61,882 nt of DNA from positions 1 through 61,882 of IMG/VR virus record IMGVR_UViG_3300033148_008145. The stretch is one strand, 5' to 3'. Source of the stretch: a virus. Made by a program: the position numbers and the translations under genes. The notes under the pieces were generated by a model that was given only the letters and a program-made list of their open reading frames with translations, ran no database searches and was not told the DNA's origin. Shown here piece by piece: positions 39,401 to 48,300 of the stretch (positions are counted from its first letter, which is position 1; each line of letters opens with the position of its first letter).

Positions 39401-41471
39401 CTCGACTGGGAAGATTCCGCAAATAGATGTAGCGAGAAATACCTTTAAAGGTCTTCTGGAAGATTATACAGGGGAAGGTGGAGCAGCAGCCTTGGAGGAG
39501 AAAATAATAGGTGTTAGAGAAAAGAAGGAAACTGAAACAACCTTAGGCGTCGAGGACAAAGTCATAGACCAATTTGGTGACGAAGTGTTAGAGAAGCTAA
39601 GAGCGAGAACGGAAACGCTTGATCAGAAAATGAAAGAGTTGGGTATTCAGCATGTTAACGCGCAAGACCATGCAAAAGCCCAAGCTGCGATAGACAAGAA
39701 GATGCTCGAGCTTTCACGAAAGCTTAACACTGAAAAAGCTAAAGAGATTCGATTGACCGCTGTTATACTAGGGAAGCAAAAAGTTGAAGAAGCAGCCAGA
39801 CGTAGGGCCGAGGGGCAAATAGGGGGCAAGGAATATTACAGCGCAGAACAGGATTACTTGAAAGCTCAGATTGCGGAACGAGGTATTCGTCCCAGTGACT
39901 TTGGAAAAGGAATGGAGACAGCTTTCCGGGGGGAAATGGCTTACGATACCGTTGATTATTTTAATGAGCTAACGGATGGTTCGAGGGAATTAGCCTCTAC
40001 TATGAAGTCATCTTTCGCCGATGCATTTAAGTCCATAGCAAGCGGCGCGAATAGTGTTGAGGGAGCTATAGCTAACATGGCTCAAGGTATTCTTGATTCC
40101 ATCTCCAATATGTCCGCCAACATGGCAACAAATATGTTATTTTCCAAAATGTTTCCGGGAAAATCTCAGGGAGGTCACATTTCTAAATTTAATAGCGGTG
40201 GTATAGTTACCGGAGGTTCAGGTTATAGAGATGACGTTCCTGCAATGATGGATGGTGGAGAATATGTAATTAAGAAATCATCAGCTCAAAAAATAGGATA
40301 CGGGACCCTAAATGCTATCAACTCTGGAAACGTGAGAGGATACGGGGGAGGCGGATCCACGGAGGGTCCGGGAATGGGAAGTATGTTTGCTGTTTCGGCA
40401 GGGGCGAGTGCCATTTCAGGCCTCTTGAATAGTGGTAAGGGCTCCAAGAAAAAACCTTGGAGAGGAAAAGATTACGGATTCGGCAGGGGTAAACATGGTT
40501 ATTTCGGTGGACCGGACGCCGACGCCGGAAGAGGGAGCTCTTTTGCAGGTGGAAGTAACGCGGCTCAAGTGTCTTTAAATAAGGCTTATGTTTATTATAG
40601 GAGGGATCCTAAAACCGGAAGGTTGATCAGTGAGAGAGCGCGCCCAACAGAGGGTAGGTATGAGGTAAGCTCTGCGTTATCGTTGGCTGGAAGACTTGGC
40701 TCAGAGGATCCTCAAACAGCACGGATGTTTGGAAAAGAAACAAAGATGGGTTCTTACACGGATTATCTTTTCACTGAAACTGCCCGTAGAAAAGCTGTGC
40801 TTAAAGCTCACGAGAGACAAAAGAGGGGACGTTTGATGAGCGCTTACATGAATGCTGCCATGCTCATGGGAGGAAGTTATTTAATGGGGAAAACCGGCCC
40901 CATGACATCCGAATTAACGGGTGCCAGCGTAAGCGCCCAAGGAAGGAAAGGCTTTAATGCTCTCAGCGCCTCGCAAAGGGGAGGGATGTCCGCGAAGGAA
41001 TGGTTGGATGCTGGAGTAAATATAAATGACAGTGGGCTTCCTGATATGGCAGCGGGAGGTTCCACCAGAGGTTCTTCGGCGGCCATGTTAACTGGCGGCG
41101 AGTTCGTAATGGGCGCTGATACCGTTCGTGAACATGGGTTGGGCTTCATGGGTGAATTAAACCGAGGCAATATGACCGGTATGGCCAATGGGGGTCCCGT
41201 GGGAGGAGTAGCAGGCGGAGGAGTAGCGGGCGGAGGAGTTGGTTCTGTAAACAATAATGTTAGTGTTAATGTCAATATAGACAGACGTGGCAACGCTGAC
41301 GTTAGCGCTTCCCCGGAAACATCTACGGATAATACGGGTTCTGAGAATTCAACAGCCGAAGCTCAAAAGAACAAGGAGCTTGGGGTGGCTCTTCAAACAG
41401 TTGTTCTGCAAGAAATAATGAAACAGCAACGACCCGGAGGTCTCCTTCAAGGAAAACCCCATACCCCTTAA
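33462..41471 (+). CDS. tail tape measure protein
   Basis: A 2669-residue protein. Residues about 70-330 match the TP901-type tape measure core (AKDTAQSFDTVAEAAVELARQ, then a long helical region with RTARGGAVIGNAFKTIFTRL). Hydrophobic Gly/Ala-rich segments occur near 430-470 and 1430-1480. Five copies of a G(F/Y)(V/I)PN(F/Y)-like motif lie at about residues 554, 637, 903, 1249 and 1321. Near 1080 there is a metallopeptidase-like ELTHLIQ stretch whose first His is replaced by Asn. C-terminal GGEYVIKKSS and GGEFVMGAD segments are typical tape measure endings. If it were helical throughout it would span about 0.4 micrometre, so the tail is probably long. Its stop shares TTAA with the convergent gene. 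Confidence 0.9.
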   Translation: MARDKITVDLLLQTKQAEREIARLNRKIAEVGKGLGKTFGGGAGGGDKVRALGTGLSKATVKADEFNKSLEASNARVIAFGASAGLIMGIDRALKAMVASAIKVEKAMLDVNVVMNVSNKQMQEFGKGMFKVAKDTAQSFDTVAEAAVELARQGLGMERTLTRAKDALILTRLTGMNAADAVKNLTAAVNSFNKEGVTSAQVINRMAKVDAAFAVSSDDLAKSISRVGASAVSAGVSMNELMAITTSVQQRTARGGAVIGNAFKTIFTRLQRKDVLQNLRNLGVAVTDNNGVMLSGIQVLQNLANNFDNLSKATQSSTAEQVAGVFQVNILKAALADLSSQTSDYGRALRTANQATDEAYQRNEQLNQSLDALINKTLANLTAAGAGLGGALEPALRNILGTVNNVIEAFGKGGTFEDFGKTWGKGIISGLGSFIGGPGLLLVTAVFGKLALSLGRFAGKAIQDVLGINEATKQRAALEEAVVALIASEPTLLQKVKTGTMSILQVEKDILATVKLANYERARIQAYAGPVTGRLMSSGMGVGPKGATMGRAGGFVPNFANAGAERMAAAAGGYRAGTIKTMNQPGAGAVMYNSAETVKRFPGMKQSAIMPPQGSPAGAGYKAAFGSAHGFDPYAGGGFVPNFMALYQMAGRQVTGAGMAAGLKSGKISPAAATAAGYAKGQSKRKTGPKEHVYPASHLGVLGIEGTHTGNASTTFGQLARFKSFPAHLKKQKVTFAGMQMRTINAAKKNLTVQSFSNKISQLMTDPVAKLAHNIFGKSLGNDWGASVSGLKSKWGGKKQLLPPGAEGSIFEAAVNLGLKATRGGATLAKTFDQGIGGSQKPFDFEEKGRAKPPFKKAFGFGANLQLADAKRSINHENVRTIIKKAYNQKPPLKGLPIPSGLGFVPNFVMGTGAADPGGPAGFFPRGNPQNILDAVEASREKSLDQEGKPSAKAIEKQFKGAGPKWKDNFVGPKGMGWPGLWYPSRNPGFKVGDYPDWESLSKSTATPMGVDLTGRQLSIMRNQFVSVFGHPEESGHKRGAGQQVGSEGSYSFKKNWLKLSAKRAMSLYEGGGSGRGALANELTHLIQDRFLVGKDLHGTKGRDGKHWGLAAETGSFRGKLLKSSREMDEEWVARGKPLADGDRRYIISGDLGNFGSAPAPPGGGGGWKPGMGIPGPRKRHDTSVPGLHDEWKRWHGATTEERINALKTGKDKYGNPIPDVGRMLIEWQSTLSSYLLKDKDRASQGFAQGYIPNYSPLSSAIGREMQGGVPASAIRVGSNAALRSAGNPGGMGVYNTRDEPRGLGQGISRARSQGMNPKGHGVPNFLVKPAPMPSTTSPMKAARFVAPSVLGPPPAGAPGRHTGPPVIGASPASRLGLGGVAKGMDAAGKAAKDAAKASTEATKQTRKMGAAMGGMMVQMAMGGIAANMEEGVGQTSVKGVGGIAGYAGMGMMMGGPWGAAAGAAIGGLQMGAEMLTKHTDAAKQSFEALSKELQKAQQDGARVSETIGKLSSALGNLGQESDPTKREAEARKVASHLTQLVSDLPAGSDARKAIQAQKKKLSSGVLPTMAELNQVAKDAEIENTKHQRSLGLNVAGAGAKQLSGNESSWWTGYMPQEISQEWGESKGRFIDALTMQGPTLMQPKRAAESALQGLGLRDKLPKWMQGETYQEEIIREAGERRQGRAAEKVPGFYKAFMGTKTIGPTGQLTDTSIGEALQQSPEAMAIIAKLRTATGGRGGTQGKNIDIWKKSPAMGAGGMFDTLMEQALAAADVKDDMAAALKEQMNTPENRIAFLNTMVGRGVQGLDTGYFDFSSDVKGIKGDPLGAAYSAETQKENEAIAKAVAGAPLPTKPVRAPTGIKETRAFAEGLRKASVAASNSLKETQLRIAGSAKVRALETKYEMALAGATKDTLGVADAKLAQALKTAANNFEDASEIARGTFDANFKKDMSSTAGKFEKFVQGENFFQGQWSNQFSGVYSTGKIPQIDVARNTFKGLLEDYTGEGGAAALEEKIIGVREKKETETTLGVEDKVIDQFGDEVLEKLRARTETLDQKMKELGIQHVNAQDHAKAQAAIDKKMLELSRKLNTEKAKEIRLTAVILGKQKVEEAARRRAEGQIGGKEYYSAEQDYLKAQIAERGIRPSDFGKGMETAFRGEMAYDTVDYFNELTDGSRELASTMKSSFADAFKSIASGANSVEGAIANMAQGILDSISNMSANMATNMLFSKMFPGKSQGGHISKFNSGGIVTGGSGYRDDVPAMMDGGEYVIKKSSAQKIGYGTLNAINSGNVRGYGGGGSTEGPGMGSMFAVSAGASAISGLLNSGKGSKKKPWRGKDYGFGRGKHGYFGGPDADAGRGSSFAGGSNAAQVSLNKAYVYYRRDPKTGRLISERARPTEGRYEVSSALSLAGRLGSEDPQTARMFGKETKMGSYTDYLFTETARRKAVLKAHERQKRGRLMSAYMNAAMLMGGSYLMGKTGPMTSELTGASVSAQGRKGFNALSASQRGGMSAKEWLDAGVNINDSGLPDMAAGGSTRGSSAAMLTGGEFVMGADTVREHGLGFMGELNRGNMTGMANGGPVGGVAGGGVAGGGVGSVNNNVSVNVNIDRRGNADVSASPETSTDNTGSENSTAEAQKNKELGVALQTVVLQEIMKQQRPGGLLQGKPHTP

Positions 41472-42334
41472 TTTCTATTCTCTAATCGGGTTAGACGTTT
41501 CTCCATCTCTTGGAATCTTTGATCAATAGTTTCCATTGCTTTATTATAGATGGAGTGGGCAGATATGGTTCTTGGGGGCATCAGGGGTATTTTATTAATG
41601 GGCGAAAAATCTTCACATGTCTGGCATGGGACATTGGTAACAGAGGAGGCTGCGTATTCCCTGCTTAAATGAATAACACTCTTTGAGAGTATGAGTTCCC
41701 CGCTTTTAATTTCCGCTGGAAAGGAGTAATTTAGGTAAAGGAAAGTTTTCCCGTCCTTGTAATGCACACTTTTAAAGTCTCGCTCGAAAATAGAAGTTTC
41801 CGCCGCTTGATCAAACTCCATTTCTATTTGAATGACGTTTCCGTCTTCATCTTTTGCTGTGACAGGATTTTCCGGAGGAGTAAGGTATCGACCCGGATTT
41901 TCTATTTTGAGTTCTTGAACCGATTTGTCTTTGTTTGCGCTGGTAACCCTTAACGTGGTTGGTTGGCCGTTCAAATTATCCGAAGTGTTGGAAAGGAACC
42001 CTCCTTTTACAAGAAAAGTATCATCAAATTGGTGTTTTTTTCCTCCGTCAACTATCTTGGTTACAGAAACCGCTTCACTTTCGCTGAAATATAATTTTGC
42101 ATTGTCGCCCGGGGAAATTTTGTAGCTATAATCTCCTTTTATGGTGAGGTGATTAACGCAAGACTCAAACCTTTTTTTTAAATTAAGTTTCTTCGATGTT
42201 TCTATCTGGTAAAATATTTCATTTTTTCCAATCTTTACAAAGGTTCCGTTGCCAGCAACCACATCGTATTCACTGGAAGCATAGAGTTCGTTGGATCCTT
42301 CGTTGATTGTCCCCTTAAAAAATTGGGATTTCAT
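41468..42334 (-). CDS. hypothetical tail-tip-associated protein with C-terminal coiled coil
   Basis: A 288-residue protein, beta-rich over most of its length, with a CQTC pair near residue 238 and a C-terminal helix (ETIDQRFQEMEKRLTRLEN) that should form a coiled coil, perhaps for trimerisation. It follows the J-like gene on the same strand, where lambda-like phages code fibre or tip accessory proteins. A sigma70-like promoter candidate lies directly before its ATG, so it may be expressed separately. The stop overlaps that of the tape measure gene in TTAA. I recognise no family. Confidence 0.65.
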   Translation of the reverse strand: MKSQFFKGTINEGSNELYASSEYDVVAGNGTFVKIGKNEIFYQIETSKKLNLKKRFESCVNHLTIKGDYSYKISPGDNAKLYFSESEAVSVTKIVDGGKKHQFDDTFLVKGGFLSNTSDNLNGQPTTLRVTSANKDKSVQELKIENPGRYLTPPENPVTAKDEDGNVIQIEMEFDQAAETSIFERDFKSVHYKDGKTFLYLNYSFPAEIKSGELILSKSVIHLSREYAASSVTNVPCQTCEDFSPINKIPLMPPRTISAHSIYNKAMETIDQRFQEMEKRLTRLENRN

Positions 42335-42340
42335 TGGTTA

Positions 42341-42369
42341 ATTATAGACTTTGAAACCTCGTTATTCAA
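42341..42369 (-). promoter_or_regulatory. candidate sigma70 promoter, TTGAAT-N17-TATAAT
   Basis: On the minus strand, TTGAAT (42369-42364) is followed after exactly 17 bases by a perfect TATAAT (42346-42341). The predicted transcript would begin at about 42334, the A of the ATG, giving a leaderless mRNA. It lies in the 48-bp gap after the J-like gene. Confidence 0.4.
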
Positions 42370-42382
42370 ATTTTTACCCTGC

Positions 42383-45300
42383 TTAATTTACTTTGCCGCC
42401 GAGCTTGTCACTTAAAAGAATGCCTCCGCGCAGTTTGATGATGTTCCCTATGAACGCATTTCTGTTTGTGTCATAATCGGTATCTGTATATCCCGCCACA
42501 TTTTTTAAAAAGGTACCGACTTCGTAGCCTTTTTGTCCTGCTTTTAACTGTTCAACAAATACGTTTCCTACTCTGTCGGGAAGGTGTATATTGGGTAGAG
42601 TTCCATTGGCTAGGTATCCGAAATATATATTTTGGATTATTTCCGTCCCATTTTGTTTTTGGACTCCCCCCATGAAGTCAATTGTTGCTCCTAGAGGTTT
42701 GCCCCAAGCCAAGACTTTTTGAGTACCGGTATCCCAAAAATAAGAAGCGATTTTAATGTTGGCGGAACGGGTTAAGTCATCTAAATTACCTTCCACGCCC
42801 TTATATCTTGAATACGTTACTTTTTCGATGGTATTGTAGCCTCCCCGCGCGGCAGCGCCGAGCTTCTGATAAGGGTAAAAGTCGTGGATCCTTCTGCATG
42901 ATGTAACTACTGCTTGACCATTGAAATTTTTAATGTAGGGGTATATGTACTCGCCGTCGGAGTTCTTTTCTGGGTTGGGGTAACTTAAGAAAGCATCACA
43001 ATTTAAACCCGCACAACCTGCTGTATTGTAGTTGTTATCTTGCCCGACGTAAAAAGCTTCAACACACCAGTCGACTTGGCCTGATCTCATCCTATCCATG
43101 ATATAAGTACTATACGATTTTAACATAAAAGGTGCGAGATAGAATGTTATGTATCCTCTACCTTTTTCGTATAGATAACATCGGGGAAGGTCGGTGCTGC
43201 TCGTGACGAAATCTCTCGTGTTGGGATTTAGTTGGTTTTCTTCAGCTAAAGGGTCTCTACTATCACTTATTTTTAGGACATTGTACCTTCTGTTACCTAG
43301 ATAAGCGGAAGCAATGTCGCATTGGGAAAATTCAACGTCGACCGTGTACTGTTCGGGGTCGAAACCAACTGTATCATCAAAATAAAGGGACAATTTACCC
43401 GCGAGCAGGAAAGCGTTCGGTGACGAGCCGGGAGGGTATCTAAGTGACGTTTCTTCAAAAATCATTTTGCTGAAACCTTTTAGTTTATTTTTCTTTGGGT
43501 CGAGAACCACCTCATATTTACCTGCGCTTATCTGTTTTCGTATGTATCCTCCCCGATAAGAGACGTTATCTTTAAAATGATTTTGATCAAAATCCATCAT
43601 AAGTTTTAATTCGCCCGGATCCAAGGTTACATCAAACCACGCTCTATAAGCCAGAGCGTCTTGTCCCTGTGTCTGCAGACTACGTTCCTTAAGAAAGATG
43701 GGACTTCCTTCCGCGTTGGGTCCGAATCCTTCTTCTTCGTCCCCCCACTCCACAGCTGTACCAGTGTCCCCGTCCGTGTATATTTTTTGGGGGAACGTGG
43801 AAAAGTTCATATTTTTGTCCGTAAACAAGGTGGGGATAAGTTCCTTACCGTTCCATGCTGGATAAGGATAGTCAGGGTTGGGGTCAGCATAAGATGAGTT
43901 ATCTATTAGGGTTGTTTTGGGGGTTCCATCACTGTTGAAGTGTTCAAAATAGGTAAGGCTGTCAAACAGCGCTATTGTTAGCTGGATGTTTTGTACGCTT
44001 GGTTCGCCGATGTCGGGGAAAGGTATGGTAATGTTTGCCGCATCTGTAGAATTATCAAATACATAAAAGTTTCTATACGATTGAAAAGCGGCATTGTTCT
44101 CAGCGTTCTTGAGCGAGTCAAAATGGGCTACCCCGGGGACTCCCAAGGCTACATTCCATTGTATGAACTCATTGGGCCCCGGAGCAGGTCCCCAATCGGC
44201 AGCTGTCATATAGTTTACTTCCCCTTGATAACCCAAGATCTGCGAAGTAGGTATATTGTTGGGATAAAGATCAAACCTTGGAGCTTTGTTTTTCGGGTTG
44301 AAAATAACTTCTCCCAAGCCTTCGTCAGTTTTGACTCTCTCATCTATAAGTGTATTGTCTCCTGTAGAGTAATAGTAAACCACTCCCCGAACATCCGAAA
44401 AAGAATTCGAAAGTTGCGTCTCGTTTAAAATTCTGTTTCCGGCCCTGTCTGTGGAGGGTTCTATGGATAGATTCAGTGTACCATCGTTGTATAATGCAGC
44501 CTTCGCTACATATGGATATTTTCTTGCGTACGCTTGGGACGGAGTTAGGAAGAAGTAATCATCCAGTGCGTCTACCTCTGATGAAGAATCCCCCTGCGCG
44601 AAAACTATCCCGCTTGGAATACCTATGTTACAGGACATTTTCTGATATCCTTCAGCGCCATCTGTGTAGGTATCTTTTTGGCCAAAAATAGTGTTATCTC
44701 CTACGTTGTTGCCTGCACTGGTGAGGCCAGCCGGATCGTGAGCTTCTACAACAATATCAAATTCTCTTAAAGGAAAACTATTTTTATCATTCCTAAAAAT
44801 AACGCCGCTTTCTTTTACCTCCCACCACTGGTGACCGCCTGCGCTATGAGAGACTGCACCTGCAACATTGGGAAGATCCTCAATAACGTGGGGGCTGTTA
44901 TAGTCTCTAAAAAAAACAAAAGAACCTTCTGTTGGTTTGTATCCTGTAATTTCCACATAAATCTCATTGGAGGGGGTGTTGGGACTCAGATTTGAATCAT
45001 GCTTCCTAATAGTAATTCGATACTCATGGTAACTGGGAATATCCATTAATTGATTGTAGTCGTCTGCGAGGGTATACTCGGAGCTTGCGTCCCAGCTAAA
45101 AGAGGGTTGAGTGGAAGACAGTTGGTTTAATGTATTGACCTGAGTATCACCTATAAGATCGTCTGATGTCAAGCTGGTGACGTTTATACCGTCTATAAAT
45201 GAAAAGGCGGAGTCTCCTTGTATTTGGTGTTTTCCAATGGTGGTGTCTTGAGCACTTGCGATGTTACTATTGGAAGCTGGAATTAGTCCTATTAAAGCTT

Positions 45301-48300
45301 TGGCCGAACGCCTTTGATTATTAAAAGCAAAGACGGCTACCCAATAATTAGTATCTTTATTAAGAAATTCCTCTGCAAAGAAAGCAGATAGGGTTCCGTC
45401 TGAGGAAATTGCGTTGCCTCCATCTGCTATTTTTGAGCCCGGATTGCCATTTATTGTTATAAATTCGCGCCCTTTATAGTTTCCCCACTGGTCGTTGCTA
45501 ACCGGCCAAAGAAGAGTCGAACCTCGTTCAGCAGTAAACAAAGTTGAAAGAAGATTTACATCACCGAAAGGCGGGTGGGTGCCCACGTCATCCAATACTA
45601 ATTGTTCATAAATGAATACTCCATAAGACATTGCGTTAACAACCAAGCTGGATTCTGTGTCGTCAATTTCATAGCTGTCACGATCACCTTGTTGTTCGGG
45701 GGCTTTCGTTTTTAGTCCGGCTTGAGGTATGGTTACTTCAAGAGTATTGAATTTATCTTTTTCGTTACTCGTAAGAGGTAACGATGCAGGCTCATCCTCT
45801 TGGGCGTGAGGACCTCCTTTTTCTATTATGGTTCCCCATGAGTAATAATTACTCCCCTCTTTATAATACGGCCAAATAGGAGGTTCGGATTGAATTGGAT
45901 TGTCAAATTTTAATCGATTTTCAACCTTGTCATACTTTCCTGAGGCGTAAGCCAATGCGGAAACATTATAGGTGGTATCCTCGTCGTTTTCAGCTACGTT
46001 TATAATCCGGTAGTTGGATAGGTTTCCACTAATGAACTCCGGTGCGGTAGGGTCGTTAGGTTCAATGCTCCACACTAGATTTTCGCCGGAGAAACATCCT
46101 CCTGAATACGACATTATAATTGGTGCATCTGGTCCCTGAACGTAGTTGTTTGTATATCCTGTAATTACATAATTCTCGAAATCTAATTGGTTGCCTGTTC
46201 CAATGGGTTCCCCTCCCTCTACTATCAGACCGGTATGAAAATAAATTTGTGTGGCTATTCCGCTGCCGCCTTCCTCGTAATCTGATTTGTAATATCCTGT
46301 TACGGAAAGGGCATGACTTCCTTCGAAGTAAAGGGTTTGAAGTTGTGATCTTCTTATTTCAGTGATATTATTGGAGTCTAGATCAGAGATGTCCGCCGCT
46401 TCGTAATTATAGGTTGGAGTAAGAAGAGAAAACTTATAGACTTGGTTGGTGGTAAACTCAACAACGTTGTCTATTATTACACTGTTACCCGTTATGGAGC
46501 CATCTTGATCTGCGGGGGGAGTTGTCCAATCTATTGAGCTCGGGGCGACGCCCGTTCCAATAACGCTGTTGGTTCTTCCTCCAAGCTTAAGTGGAGTTCT
46601 GTACTGGTCATAAATTTGAACAATGTCTCCCGGTTTTATATAGGCTCCGTCCTGACCTACGGTAAAAGTGACACTTTCGGTTTCGTCGGCTTCGCTGGCC
46701 AACACCCATTGACCAAGCCTGCGCGCCTGCCCGCGGCTGGTTACACCCAAGGCCGACGTTTCTATTTGCCGGATACCGTATCTTTTTATAGACTCCTCGT
46801 TTTCTACATACTCAACGGTGGGAACAAACAGGTTGTGTTTATCAATATACCTAACAATGGCTACGCTGTGACGCGCTTTTTTCGAAGAAGAGGAATAGGA
46901 GAAATTTCCTTCAATTACATTGGTATTATTGAATTGATAGAGGGGTTTTTTGAATGCATCCTGTACTGCAAAGATAAGGCCATTGGCATAATATGCTATA
47001 CCCCGAAAAACAGATGCCAGATTGTTTACTGCCTGATATGCTTCTTCACGGGAAGTCATGATATGATTCATCGTGAACCTTGGTTCGATTGAACCGTAGC
47101 CATCAGGGACAAGAACGTCACAATATTGGGCTATTTCATATAAAGCCCATTTGTCTACTTGGGGTTCGCTTATGTATTCCCCCAAACCATATCTTGGATT
47201 AGTTAGTAAATCATAGAAGCACCATGCTGGGTTATCTGTCCATTCCTTAATTATTAATGGGTCGGTGTCAGTAGCTAAGGCTGCTCCTTCTGGCCACACA
47301 GAAACCTGTTTGAATCCTCCATCCCAAAAGTTATCCACTTCTGTTGTGCCAGAGTAACCTTCTGTGGTTGCTCCGGTTTCGGCAAATACTGGATCAGCGT
47401 GGTTGGAGGTTCCGGCGATTCCCCCCTGCCTTGCTCCAAATTTGTAAGCAGCTCCTGATGTGAGAGTTCCGTAATTTGTGATTTTGTATGGGGTGGGAAA
47501 AGCTGTTGTGGCCGGGGTGAAGTTGGCGGTGTAAGGGGCTTCTCCGATTGTTATGCGGAATTCATCTATGTATCCTTTGAAGTACTGTGAAGAACCCGAC
47601 TCATACTCTCCTATGGTGGAAGCTGCAGTAGCAGTCTTGATGGTGTCTGATGCTGTGGCATTTCCGTAACTGGTTCCATCTATATAAACTTTAAAGTCAT
47701 TACCGTTTCTTACGGCCGCTATGTGGTGCCATGTGTCCACAGTTAAAGCTTGGGTGGTAGTGATGGTTGCAAATTCAGAGCTGTCACTCGCCTTTTTATT
47801 TCGCAAGACTACTTTTCCGTCTGTGTTTATTTGTAAGTAAATTACCCCATTCGAATCAAAAATCATTTGAATAGCAGAAAAAGATCCGCTGTCTGGCCTT
47901 ACCCAACATTCAATTCCCCAACTGGAATTACTCCATGCAAATGAAGAACCGTCGTTTGCCCCTAATGTTGCGCTATCTTCGGTTCCATCTAGGTAAAGGC
48001 TGGAAGCTCCAAATTTCTTTTCTGTCGTGGAAAGTTCAGCGTCTGCATTTAAAGTGATTTGTATTGGGTAAGTACTTGAGTCGACCGTAGTCTCATCGCC
48101 GTTGGCTCCGTCAAAATGCAAAAGGCTGTGGGTGTTAACTTCTTGATAAAAGTTGGCTGGGTAAGTTATATCTGGGGTGTCCCCAGTTAAGTATAGTTTT
48201 GCTCCCCCCTCGAATGTGACTACTTGGCCAGTCTTAAGGCGGGATTTTACTTTTACACTTTGGGGCCACGTAGCGTCATTCACGAGGATGGCGTCGCTTA

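Noticed and set aside
46616-47092. 158-codon plus-strand ORF inside the J-like gene
   Set aside because: It is antisense to well-conserved J family sequence and has no promoter motif or ribosome binding site.
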